Assembly: GCF_003243465.1 (NCBI RefSeq)
Contig: NZ_QFQZ01000012.1
Location: forward strand, 1 to 64,000
DNA: 64,000 nt
From: Caulobacter segnis
GTDB lineage: Bacteria; Pseudomonadota; Alphaproteobacteria; Caulobacterales; Caulobacteraceae
Reading direction: 5' to 3'
The translations under genes and the position numbers were made by a program. Numbering within the stretch: position 1 is the stretch's first letter; the number at the start of each line of letters is the position of its first letter. The notes under the pieces were generated by a model, which was not told the DNA's origin, ran no database searches, and was given only the letters and a program-made list of their open reading frames with translations. Shown here piece by piece: positions 46,194 to 54,646 of this stretch.

Positions 46194-48869
46194 ATGAACG
46201 TCGTCGTCGTCGAGAGCCCGGCCAAGGCCAAGACCATCAACAAGTACCTCGGGTCCGACTACACGGTTCTCGCTTCCTACGGCCATATCCGCGACCTGCC
46301 GTCCAAGGACGGCTCGGTGGAGCCCGACAACGACTTCGCCATGAGCTGGGAAGTCGACGCCAAGGCCTCCAAGCGCGTCAGCGACATCGTCGACGCCATG
46401 AAGAAGGCCGACCGCCTGATTCTGGCCACCGACCCGGATCGCGAAGGCGAGGCGATCAGCTGGCACGTGCTGGAAGTCCTGAACAAGAAGAAGGCGCTGA
46501 AGGACAAGTCGGTCCAGCGCGTCACCTTCAACGCCATCACCAAGGCCGCGGTGACCGAGGCCATGAAGGCCCCGCGCGACCTCGACATGGAGCTGGTCGA
46601 GGCCTACCTCGCCCGCCGCGCCCTCGACTATCTGGTCGGCTTCACCCTCTCGCCGGTGCTGTGGCGCAAGCTGCCCGGCTCGCGCTCGGCCGGCCGCGTG
46701 CAGTCGGTCGCCCTGCGCCTGGTCGTCGACCGCGAGCTGGAGATCGAGCGCTTCAAGACCCAGGAATACTGGACCGTCGAGGCCGACGTCTCGGCCGGCT
46801 CGGACCCGTTCCTGGCGCGTTTGGTCAAGCACGAGGGCAAGAAGCTCACCAAGTTCGACCTCGGCGACGAGACCTCGGCCCTGGCCGCCAAGGCCGCCGT
46901 ACAGGCGGCCGTGTTCAAGGTCGAGGCCGTCGAGAAGAAGCCCGGCAAGCGCTCGCCCGCCCCGCCGTTCACCACCTCGACCCTGCAGCAGGAAGCCGCC
47001 CGCAAGCTGGGCTTCTCGGCCCAGCGCACCATGCAGGCGGCGCAGAAGCTGTACGAAGGCGTCGACATCGGCGGCGAGACCGTCGGCCTGATCACCTACA
47101 TGCGGACCGACGGCGTCTCGATGGCGCCCGAGGCGATCACCGAAGCCCGCGACGTGATCGGCAAGGTCTATGGCAAGGAATACGTCCCCGACGCCCCGCG
47201 CCTCTACAAGTCCAAGGCCAAGAACGCCCAGGAGGCCCACGAGGCCATCCGCCCGACCAGCCTGAACCGCAACCCGGGCTCGCTGCGCCTGGAGCCGGAG
47301 CTGGGCCGCCTGTACGAGCTGATCTGGAAGCGCACCATCGCCTCGCAGATGGAAAGCGCCCGCATCGAGCGCACCACGGTCGACCTGGAGAGCGCCGACG
47401 GCAAGACCGGCCTGCGCGCCACTGGCCAGGTCGTGCAGTTTCCCGGCTACCTCGCGGTCTACGAGGAAGGCCGCGATGACGAGGGCGACGAGGACAGCGC
47501 CCGCCTGCCCGCCATCACCGAGGGCGCGGCCGCCCAGGTACGCGAGGCCCGCGCCGACCAGCACTTCACCGAACCGCCCCCGCGCTATTCGGAAGCAAGC
47601 CTCGTCAAGAAGATGGAAGAGCTGGGCATCGGCCGTCCCTCGACCTACGCCTCGGTGCTGGGCGTGCTGCGCGACCGCGAATATGTCCGCATGGAGAAGC
47701 AGCGCTTCATCCCCGAGGACAAAGGCCGCCTGGTCACCGCGTTCCTGGAGCAGTTCTTCAAGCGCTATGTCGAATACGACTTCACGGCCGCCCTTGAAGA
47801 GCAGCTGGACCTCGTCTCGGACGGCAAGCTGGACTGGAAGCAGTTCCTCCGCGACTTCTGGAAGGACTTCCACGCCGCCGTCGGCGAGATCGCCGAGCTG
47901 CGCACGACCAACGTCCTGGACGCCCTGAACGAAGCCCTGGGCCCGCACATCTTCCCCGACAAGGGCGATGGCTCCAACCCGCGCCTGTGCCCGACCTGCG
48001 GCACGGGACAGCTCTCCTTGAAGACCGGCAAGTTCGGCGCCTTCATCGGCTGCTCGAACTATCCGGAGTGCCGCTACACCCGCCAGCTGGGCGTGTCCGA
48101 AGGCGACGGCGAGGCCGAGAGCGCCGACAAGGAGCTGGGCGTCAATCCGGCGACCGGCCGCGCCGTGTGGCTGAAGAATGGCCGCTTTGGCCCCTATGTC
48201 GAGGAACTGGCGGCCGAGGGCGACAAGCCCAAGCGCTCGTCCCTGCCGAAGGGCTGGATCGCTTCGGCCATGGACCTGGAAAAGGCCCTGCGCCTGCTCT
48301 CCCTGCCGCGCGAGGTGGGCAAGCACCCGGACGACGGCAAGGTCATCACGGCGGGCCTGGGGCGCTTTGGGCCCTTCGTGCTGCACGACGGCACCTACGC
48401 CAATCTGGAGAACGCCGACGAGGTGTTCGACGTCGGCCTGAACCGCGCCGTCGCCATCCTGGCCGACAAGCGCGCCGGCGGCGGTCGTCCGCAGCGCGCG
48501 GCGGCGGCGGCCCTGGCCGAGCTCGGCAATCACCCCGAGGACGGCAAGCCGATCCGCGTGCTGTCGGGTCGCTTCGGCCCCTACATCAAGCACGGCGACA
48601 CCAACGCCAATGTGCCCAAGGGCAAGGACCCGGCCGCCATCACCCTCGAGGAGGCGGTCGCGTTGATCGCCGAGCGCGCGGCAAAGGGCGGCGGCAAGAA
48701 GCCGGCCAAGAAGGCCGCTGCTCCGAAGAAAGCCGCGACGAAAGCCGAGGCGGACAAGCCCGCTAAGAAGACCGCCGCGAAAAAGCCGGCCGCCAAGAAA
48801 GCCGCGCCGAAGGCCAAGGCCGCCGCCGGCTCGGATGACGGCGCCGCGCCGTGGGACGACGAGGGCTGA
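46194..48869 (+). CDS. topA: DNA topoisomerase I
   Basis: An 891-residue type IA topoisomerase that relaxes negative supercoils. TOPRIM VVVESPAKAKTINKYLG (residues 3-19) and ATDPDREGEAISWH, active-site Tyr302 in LITYMRTDGVSM, PPFTTSTLQQEAARKLG, AHEAIRPTS and GRPSTYASVLGVLRDREYV. One C-terminal zinc finger is seen (CPTCGTGQLSLK...CSNYPECRY), then GKFGPY-type repeats and a Lys/Ala-rich histone H1-like tail (from about 820, KKPAKKAAAPKKA), a feature common in alphaproteobacterial TopA. Confidence 0.97.
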   Translation: MNVVVVESPAKAKTINKYLGSDYTVLASYGHIRDLPSKDGSVEPDNDFAMSWEVDAKASKRVSDIVDAMKKADRLILATDPDREGEAISWHVLEVLNKKKALKDKSVQRVTFNAITKAAVTEAMKAPRDLDMELVEAYLARRALDYLVGFTLSPVLWRKLPGSRSAGRVQSVALRLVVDRELEIERFKTQEYWTVEADVSAGSDPFLARLVKHEGKKLTKFDLGDETSALAAKAAVQAAVFKVEAVEKKPGKRSPAPPFTTSTLQQEAARKLGFSAQRTMQAAQKLYEGVDIGGETVGLITYMRTDGVSMAPEAITEARDVIGKVYGKEYVPDAPRLYKSKAKNAQEAHEAIRPTSLNRNPGSLRLEPELGRLYELIWKRTIASQMESARIERTTVDLESADGKTGLRATGQVVQFPGYLAVYEEGRDDEGDEDSARLPAITEGAAAQVREARADQHFTEPPPRYSEASLVKKMEELGIGRPSTYASVLGVLRDREYVRMEKQRFIPEDKGRLVTAFLEQFFKRYVEYDFTAALEEQLDLVSDGKLDWKQFLRDFWKDFHAAVGEIAELRTTNVLDALNEALGPHIFPDKGDGSNPRLCPTCGTGQLSLKTGKFGAFIGCSNYPECRYTRQLGVSEGDGEAESADKELGVNPATGRAVWLKNGRFGPYVEELAAEGDKPKRSSLPKGWIASAMDLEKALRLLSLPREVGKHPDDGKVITAGLGRFGPFVLHDGTYANLENADEVFDVGLNRAVAILADKRAGGGRPQRAAAAALAELGNHPEDGKPIRVLSGRFGPYIKHGDTNANVPKGKDPAAITLEEAVALIAERAAKGGGKKPAKKAAAPKKAATKAEADKPAKKTAAKKPAAKKAAPKAKAAAGSDDGAAPWDDEG

Positions 48870-48907
48870 GCCTGTTCAGGCCGATTGGACGGGAGTAGAT
48901 TAGGCGC

Positions 48908-49270
48908 ATGACGACGCTGGAACGTCCCCTGCCGCTGAACGTGGTGCTGACGGCGCTGGTCCTGTGCTGCGTCGCCGGCTTCGCCCTCGGCCTGACCAAC
49001 GCGATGAAGATCGACCGCGGCGGCGCGGCGACCTCCACACAGCCCCTGGCCGAGGTCTCGGGCGTGCCGGTCAAGGACGCCGCGCCCGCCCTCGCCTACG
49101 AGCCGCCGCCGGTCGAGGCGCCAAAGCCCAAGGCCGTCGAGGTGGAAACGACCGAGCAGGATGCTCCCGCGCCGGTGATCGAGGCCCCGCCCGCGACGCC
49201 GCCGGCCGCCGAGGCCGCGCCCAAGCCGGCCGAACCACAGGTCCCGAAGTCGATCGAGGATCTGTACTAG
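48908..49270 (+). CDS. Small membrane-anchored Pro/Ala-rich protein
   Basis: A 120-residue protein: short N-terminus, one hydrophobic segment (PLNVVLTALVLCCVAGFALG, about 9-28), then a Pro/Ala/Glu-rich periplasmic tail ending EPQVPKSIEDLY. No domain recognised. It starts 39 nt after topA on the same strand and may be co-transcribed with it; a palindromic repeat follows. Confidence 0.65.
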   Translation: MTTLERPLPLNVVLTALVLCCVAGFALGLTNAMKIDRGGAATSTQPLAEVSGVPVKDAAPALAYEPPPVEAPKPKAVEVETTEQDAPAPVIEAPPATPPAAEAAPKPAEPQVPKSIEDLY

Positions 49271-49284
49271 AGTTCTCTTCTTCC

Positions 49285-49414
49285 GATCTCCCCGGCGAAT
49301 GCCGGGGCCCAGATCGAACCCATAGACGCGTCCGCTTTGATGCAAGACCGACTGGCGCGAGCCCTCAAACCGCTCAGGCTGAATCTGGGCCCCGGCATTC
49401 GCCGGGGAGGTCGG
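49285..49414. repeat. Intergenic palindromic repeat, family A copy 2
   Basis: Arms GATCTCCCCGGCGAATGCCG and its complement at 49381-49414, each with the internal hairpin CCCCGGC-GAAT-GCCGGGG. Arms are nearly identical to copy 1 at 37770; the 60-70 bp centre differs (here it has CATAGACGCGTCCGC). Confidence 0.85.
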
Positions 49415-49475
49415 CTATGGTCGACTTATCCCACCCCGCGTTTCCCTAAGTCCGCCGAACGCGTTAAGGCAGGGC

Positions 49476-51758
49476 ATGGCCAAACTTCGCCCGCCCAAGA
49501 CCTTCAAGCCTCGCCCGCCGGCCGGCCTGCCCGATCGTGAGACGCTGCTGGCGTTCCTGCGCGACGCCGGCGAGACCGGCAAGGCCGACATCGCCCGGCA
49601 CTTCGGCCTGAAGGGCGCCGATCGCCGGGCCCTGCGCGAGATGATCCGCGAGCTGGAAGCGCAAGGCGCGCTGGCCAAGCGCGGCCGCAAGGGCTTCGCC
49701 GAGGCCGGCTCCCTGCCCCCCGTCGGCGTGGCCGACGTGGTCGAGCGCGACAGCGACGGCGAGCTCTATGTCAAGCTCACCAAGTCCGACGACGACGTGC
49801 CGAATGTGCGCCTGGCGCCTGGCAAGGGCGAGGCCGCCGGCGGCGCGCCGGGCCTGGGCGACCGCCTGCTGGTCCGCTTCGAACGGCTGGAGACCGGCGA
49901 GTTCGAGGCGCGCCTGATCAAGAAGCTGGGCCAGAGCGCTCACAAGATCCTGGGCGTGATCCGCAAGCACCGCCGCGAGGTCCGCGTCGAGCCGGTCGAC
50001 CGCAAGTCCAAGGAAAGCCTGGTCCTCGATCCCAGCGTCGCCCACGACTTCAAGGACGGCGACCTGGTCGTCGCCCAGGTCGGCACGCACGGCGGCCGCT
50101 ACGGACCCAAGCCCGGCAAGGTGCTGGAGGTGGTCGGGACCGAGAACGATCCCCGCGCCGCCTCGCTGATCGCCATCCACAGCCACGGCATCCCGACCGG
50201 CTTCTCTGAGGAGGCCGAACAGGAGGCCAAGGCCGCCGTCGAGCCGACCCTGTCGGGCCGCGACGACCTGCGCGACCTGCCGTTCGTGACCATCGACCCG
50301 GTGGACGCCCGCGACCACGACGACGCCGTCTACGCCCACCCTGATCCGGACGCCACGAACGTCGGCGGCTGGATCGTCTGGGTCGCGATCGCTGACGTCG
50401 CGGCCTATGTGCGCCCTGGCTCGGCCCTGGACCGCGACGCGCGCGAGAAGGGCAACAGCGTCTACTTCCCCGACCGGGTGGAGCCGATGCTGCCCGAAAC
50501 CCTGTCGAACGGCCTGTGCTCGCTGCGCGAGGGCGAGAACCGCGCCACACTGGCGGTGCGGATGGTGTTCGACAAGTCGGGCCGGAAGAAGGGCCACAAG
50601 TTCGTGCGCGGCCTGATGCGCTCGGCGGCCAAGCTCTCCTACGAGCAGGCCCAGGCCGCCATCGACGGCCAACCCGACGACAAGACCGGTCCGCTGCTTG
50701 ACCCCATCCTCAAGCCCCTCTGGGCCGCCTATCATACGATGAAGATCGGCCGCGAGGCGCGCTCGCCGCTGGCCATCGAGAGCGACGAGCGCCGGATCAT
50801 CATCCGCGAAGGCGAGATCGCCTCGATCACCAAGCGCGCCGCCCTCGAAGCCCACAAGCTGATCGAGGAGATGATGGTGCAGGCCAATGTCTGCGCCGCC
50901 GAGAGCCTGGAGGCCAGGCGATCGCCCCTGATCTACCGGGTGCACGACACGCCGAGCCTGGAGAAGGTGCAGAATCTGGCCGACTTCCTGCAGACCCTGG
51001 AGATCCGCTGGAGCAAGGGCGAGGCACCGCAAACCTCGCGGTTCAACAAGCTCTTGGACGAGACGCGCGAGAGCCCGAACGCGGCGATCATCAACGAGGT
51101 GGTCCTGCGCACCCAGATGCAGGCCCACTACAGCAGCGAGAACATCGGCCACTTCGGCCTGAACCTCGCCAAGTACGCCCACTTCACCAGCCCGATCCGC
51201 CGCTATGCCGACCTGATCGTGCATCGGGGCCTGATCCGGGCGCTCGGGCTCGGGACCGACGGCCTGACCGACCAGGACATCGCCCAGATCAAGGACACGG
51301 CCGAGGTCATCACCCACGCCGAGCGCCGGGCCATGGCCGCCGAGCGCGACGCCACCGACCGCTACATCGCCGCCTTCCTGGCCGATCGCGTGGGTGCGAC
51401 CTTCGAGGGTCGGATCACCGGCGTCACCCGCTTTGGCCTGTTCATCAAGCTGACCGACACCGGGGCCGACGGACTCGTGCCGGTTTCCAGCCTGGGCGCG
51501 GAGTTCTTCGTCCACGACGACAAGATGCACGCCCTGGTCGGCGAACGGACGGGCAAGCGCTGGCCTCTGGGCCTCTCCGTCGAGGTCAAGCTGGTCGAGG
51601 CGACGCCGGTCACGGGCGGCCTGCTGTTCGAAATGCTCAGCGATCCGCTGCCGCCCGACCCGAAGGCGCCGCGCCCACGGCTCGGCGCGCGTCGGCAAGC
51701 GGCGGTGAAGCCGCGCGGCGGGTTGCCCAAGGGCGTCCGGCGCGGGAAGCGGCGGTAG
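49476..51758 (+). CDS. rnr: Ribonuclease R
   Basis: A 760-residue processive 3'-5' exoribonuclease. N-terminal winged helix (about 25-80, DIARHFGLKGADRRALREMI), cold-shock domains, RNB catalytic core with FVTIDPVDARDHDDAVYA (metal-binding Asp cluster, about 270-287), SVYFPDRVEPMLPETLSNGL, HYSSENIGHFGLNL and YAHFTSPIRRYADLIVHR, then a C-terminal S1 domain (FEGRITGVTRFGLFIKL) and a short basic tail. The N-terminal helix domain separates RNase R from RNase II. Family A repeat lies just upstream. Confidence 0.96.
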   Translation: MAKLRPPKTFKPRPPAGLPDRETLLAFLRDAGETGKADIARHFGLKGADRRALREMIRELEAQGALAKRGRKGFAEAGSLPPVGVADVVERDSDGELYVKLTKSDDDVPNVRLAPGKGEAAGGAPGLGDRLLVRFERLETGEFEARLIKKLGQSAHKILGVIRKHRREVRVEPVDRKSKESLVLDPSVAHDFKDGDLVVAQVGTHGGRYGPKPGKVLEVVGTENDPRAASLIAIHSHGIPTGFSEEAEQEAKAAVEPTLSGRDDLRDLPFVTIDPVDARDHDDAVYAHPDPDATNVGGWIVWVAIADVAAYVRPGSALDRDAREKGNSVYFPDRVEPMLPETLSNGLCSLREGENRATLAVRMVFDKSGRKKGHKFVRGLMRSAAKLSYEQAQAAIDGQPDDKTGPLLDPILKPLWAAYHTMKIGREARSPLAIESDERRIIIREGEIASITKRAALEAHKLIEEMMVQANVCAAESLEARRSPLIYRVHDTPSLEKVQNLADFLQTLEIRWSKGEAPQTSRFNKLLDETRESPNAAIINEVVLRTQMQAHYSSENIGHFGLNLAKYAHFTSPIRRYADLIVHRGLIRALGLGTDGLTDQDIAQIKDTAEVITHAERRAMAAERDATDRYIAAFLADRVGATFEGRITGVTRFGLFIKLTDTGADGLVPVSSLGAEFFVHDDKMHALVGERTGKRWPLGLSVEVKLVEATPVTGGLLFEMLSDPLPPDPKAPRPRLGARRQAAVKPRGGLPKGVRRGKRR

Positions 51759-51771
51759 AGCTCAAAACGGA

Positions 51772-51886
51772 ATCTGCTCCTCCGTTGGGGGAGCTGTCGG
51801 CGAAGCCGACTGAGGGGCGTCGCCGGCTTAGGCCGAGCAGCCCCCTCCGGCCCCCTGGGCCACCTCCCCCGGAGGGGGAGGAGAAC
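51772..51886. repeat. Intergenic palindromic repeat, family B copy 3
   Basis: CTGCTCCTCCGTTGGGGGAG, GTCGGCGAAGCCGACTGAGG and CACCTCCCCCGGAGGGGGAG, the same modules as at 35843: outer inverted CTCCTCC/GGAGGAG arms with internal stems such as GTCGGC-GAA-GCCGAC. Lies between convergent rnr and the esterase gene. Confidence 0.75.
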
Positions 51887-52908
51887 TACGGCGCTGATCT
51901 AATCGCCGCCTCGAGCTTGTCGGCCATCATCCGCTGATCCCCCGCCGACGGATGCGCGTGGCACGCCGTGCGCTCCATTCCCGTGATCCGCACCGCCGTC
52001 GCGCCGGTCCGGCCGGCGACCTCGGCGACATCGTCGACAAAGGTGTCGCCCTGGATCAGGAAGAAGCGCGCGCCGGGGCGGCTGGCCTTCAGCCCTTCGA
52101 TGAAGGCGACGTAGCGATCACGGTAATCCCGCCGCAGCGCCGCTTCGCCGGGCCAGGCCTCGCCCGCGTGGAGAGCGGTCGAGAAGTCGTTGGTGCCCAG
52201 GCCGATGACCACGATCTCCGGCTTCCACGGATCGTTGGCGGCCAGGCGCGGCTCGGCTTGGCCGGCGATCAGCCGGGGAAACAATACCGGCAGCGGCTCG
52301 CCGGGGGCGATGCCGTTGTAGTTGCGCACGACGCCCCGGCCCGAGAACGCCTCGATCCGGTAGTCCGCATCCAGCCGCGCGGCCAGGATCGGCCCGAACG
52401 CCAGACTGGTGTCGGTCAGGTCGTGAACCTGTTGCTCGGTGCAGTCGCGGCTGGCCGACCGCACGCCGTAGCCGACCGTGTGGGAGTCGCCGATGAACTC
52501 GATGCGGTGAGGCCGCGCCGGCGCCGGAAGAGCCTTGCCGCCCTTGCCGACGAAGAAGCCTTCGAAGCGCGACGAGCCGCTCTGGCTCTCGGTCAGCTTG
52601 TCCAGTCGCACGACGTGCGCGCCCGGGCCGAGACGATCCAGCGTCAGCCGCGTCGCGCCGGACTTGGTCAGCTCGGCCTTGCGCACGCCATCGACGCTGA
52701 CCGCCAGATGCTCGCCGCCGGTGTCGACGGCGACCTCGACCGACGGGCCGGAAAAGCGTCCCTCGAAATAGACGCCCGGCCAGCCGAAATCGTAGCCGCC
52801 GCTCGGAGCCGACGCCACGCGGCCGCCAATATTCAAAGACAGCGCTGTCTGAGCCAGCGCGGGAGACGTGAGCGCCAGGGCGGCGGCGAGGGTCAGGGCA
52901 AAACGCAT
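51886..52908 (-). CDS. Secreted SGNH esterase (CE2 acetylxylan-esterase-like)
   Basis: A 340-residue protein with signal peptide MRFALTLAAALALTSPALAQ. An N-terminal jelly-roll (about 25-125, SGGYDFGWPGVYFEGRFSG) precedes the SGNH domain: block I IEFIGDSHTVGYGV (Ser142), VVRNYNGIAPG, VIGLGTNDFS, and a late ACHAHPSAGDQRMMADKLEA with the catalytic His. This two-domain arrangement is that of carbohydrate esterase family 2, which deacetylates plant polysaccharides, in keeping with the plant-polymer diet of Caulobacter. Confidence 0.85.
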   Translation of the reverse strand: MRFALTLAAALALTSPALAQTALSLNIGGRVASAPSGGYDFGWPGVYFEGRFSGPSVEVAVDTGGEHLAVSVDGVRKAELTKSGATRLTLDRLGPGAHVVRLDKLTESQSGSSRFEGFFVGKGGKALPAPARPHRIEFIGDSHTVGYGVRSASRDCTEQQVHDLTDTSLAFGPILAARLDADYRIEAFSGRGVVRNYNGIAPGEPLPVLFPRLIAGQAEPRLAANDPWKPEIVVIGLGTNDFSTALHAGEAWPGEAALRRDYRDRYVAFIEGLKASRPGARFFLIQGDTFVDDVAEVAGRTGATAVRITGMERTACHAHPSAGDQRMMADKLEAAIRSAP

Positions 52909-52994
52909 GGCGGCTTCATGCCATGCCGTCCAAACCTATGCCAGACTTGATCTAGGCTGCTGCGAGGCGGCGCGAACTTGGTTATGTCCGTTCC

Positions 52995-54155
52995 ATGCGC
53001 GCCGAGATCGAACCCTTCCACGCCATCGCCATCAGCCGCCTGGCCCACCAGCTGAAGATGGAGGGCCGGTCGATCATCCACATGGAGTTCGGCCAGCCCT
53101 CGACCGGCGCCCCCAGCAAGGCGATCGCCAAGGCGCACGAGATCCTCGACGCCGAGGCCATGGGCTATTGGGAAAGCCCGCTGCTGCGCGAGAAGATCGC
53201 CCAGCGCTACCAGACGCTCTATGGCGTGACGGTCGAGCCCGAGCGGATCGTCCTGACCTGCGGCGCATCGCCGGCGCTGGTGTTGGCGCTGTCCAGCGCG
53301 TTCCAGCCTGGCGACCGCATCGCCATCGCCCGCCCCGGCTATGTCGCCTATCGCAACACCATCAAGGCGCTGCACCTGACGCCCGTCGAGATCGCCTGCG
53401 GGCCGGAAGACCGCTTCCAGCTGACCGCCAAGCATCTGGCCGAACTGGATCAAGCCCCGGCCGGCGTCATCGTCGCCAGCCCCGCCAACCCGACCGGAAC
53501 GATCATCACGCCCGAGGAGCTGGAAGCGATCGCCAAGGTCTGCCGCGAGCGGGGCATCCGGATCATCAGCGACGAGATCTATCACGGCCTGACCTATGCC
53601 GGCCGCACGCCCTCGATGCTGGAGTTCACGCCCGACGCCTTGATCGTCAACAGCTTCAGCAAGTACTTCAGCATGGCCGGCTGGCGGCTGGGCTGGCTGC
53701 TGACGCCGGCGGGCGAGGACCTGGAGCGCGCGCGCGCCTATGTTGGCAACCTGTTCCTGACCGCTCCGTCCCTGGCCCAGCACGCGGGCCTCGCCGCCAT
53801 GGACTGCATCGAGGAGCTGGAAGGCCACATCGCCGTCTATCGTCGCAATCGCGAGCTGATGCTGGAGGCGCTACCGGCGCTGGGCCTGCAGCAGATCGCT
53901 CCGCCCGACGGGGCCTTCTACATCTGGGCCGACATCGGCCACCTGACGGACGACTCGCTGAGCTTCTGCAAGGACCTGCTGCGCGACACCGGCGTCTGCA
54001 CGGCGCCCGGCGTCGACTTCGACCCGGTCGAGGGCCATCGCTTCATTCGTTTCAGCTTCGCGGTCTCCACGGCCGAGGTCGAGGAGGCCCTGCGCCGGAT
54101 CACGCCTTGGTTTTCCGCTCGAGCCGCCAATCCAGGCCCATCGCCAGGAAGGTGA
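52995..54155 (+). CDS. PLP-dependent class I/II aminotransferase
   Basis: A 386-residue fold-type I enzyme. GQPSTGAPSKAIAKA, LTCGASPALVLALSSAFQPG, PGYVAYRNTIKAL, VASPANPTGTIITPEEL, ISDEIYHGLTYAG and SFSKYFSMAGWRLGW with the Schiff-base Lys223, then FRFSFAVST-like RFIRFSFAVS near the end. The substrate is not evident; relatives include aspartate- and alanine-type aminotransferases. Its 3' end overlaps the opposite ion-channel gene by 56 nt. Confidence 0.92.
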   Translation: MRAEIEPFHAIAISRLAHQLKMEGRSIIHMEFGQPSTGAPSKAIAKAHEILDAEAMGYWESPLLREKIAQRYQTLYGVTVEPERIVLTCGASPALVLALSSAFQPGDRIAIARPGYVAYRNTIKALHLTPVEIACGPEDRFQLTAKHLAELDQAPAGVIVASPANPTGTIITPEELEAIAKVCRERGIRIISDEIYHGLTYAGRTPSMLEFTPDALIVNSFSKYFSMAGWRLGWLLTPAGEDLERARAYVGNLFLTAPSLAQHAGLAAMDCIEELEGHIAVYRRNRELMLEALPALGLQQIAPPDGAFYIWADIGHLTDDSLSFCKDLLRDTGVCTAPGVDFDPVEGHRFIRFSFAVSTAEVEEALRRITPWFSARAANPGPSPGR

Positions 54156-54546
54156 AAGATCCGGACCAGCCGATCAGGATCAGGCCGGCCAGCGGCTCCA
54201 GGCTGGCGATCAGCCGCAGGGCGCCGACCGGATAGACGTCGCCAACCCCTTGGGTGGTGAAGGTCTCGATCGAAAAGAAGAACAGCTGGCTGGCGGTCAT
54301 CGCCGAGACGCCCACGAACGCGCCCAGGTTCAGCAAGCGGTCGCCGACCCAATAGCCGACCGCGAACAGCCCGGCCTCGACGACGTGGGCGATGATCAGG
54401 CCGAAGATCACCAGCAGGATCTTCAGCTGCGGCGAGAGCGCTTTCGCCGCCTGTCCGGCGGACAGAAGCCGCAGCGCCTCGTAATGGACCATCACCGCCG
54501 CAAAGATCAGGACCAGCGCCAGGGCGAAGGCGTAGAGCTCGGTCAT
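54100..54546 (-). CDS. Two-TM ion-channel-like protein with a variant filter
   Basis: A 148-residue protein from ATG 54546 with CGAGGGAGAAATC upstream. TM helices at about 5-24, 43-68 and 122-140, with a pore loop FFFSIETFTTQGVGDVYPVG between the last two. The pattern is that of Ion_trans_2 potassium channels, but the filter reads TTQGVGD rather than TTVGYGD, so ion selectivity may be altered. No cytoplasmic RCK domain. Downstream end overlaps the aminotransferase gene. Confidence 0.8.
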   Translation of the reverse strand: MTELYAFALALVLIFAAVMVHYEALRLLSAGQAAKALSPQLKILLVIFGLIIAHVVEAGLFAVGYWVGDRLLNLGAFVGVSAMTASQLFFFSIETFTTQGVGDVYPVGALRLIASLEPLAGLILIGWSGSFTFLAMGLDWRLERKTKA

Positions 54547-54646
54547 GATTTCTCCCTCGCGAGGCGTGACAGCCGCGCCCTGGTCTAACCCGATCAATCG
54601 GGCTCAAGTTTGATCGTGCGCCGGGGCCCGTGACGCGCGGCGCGCC

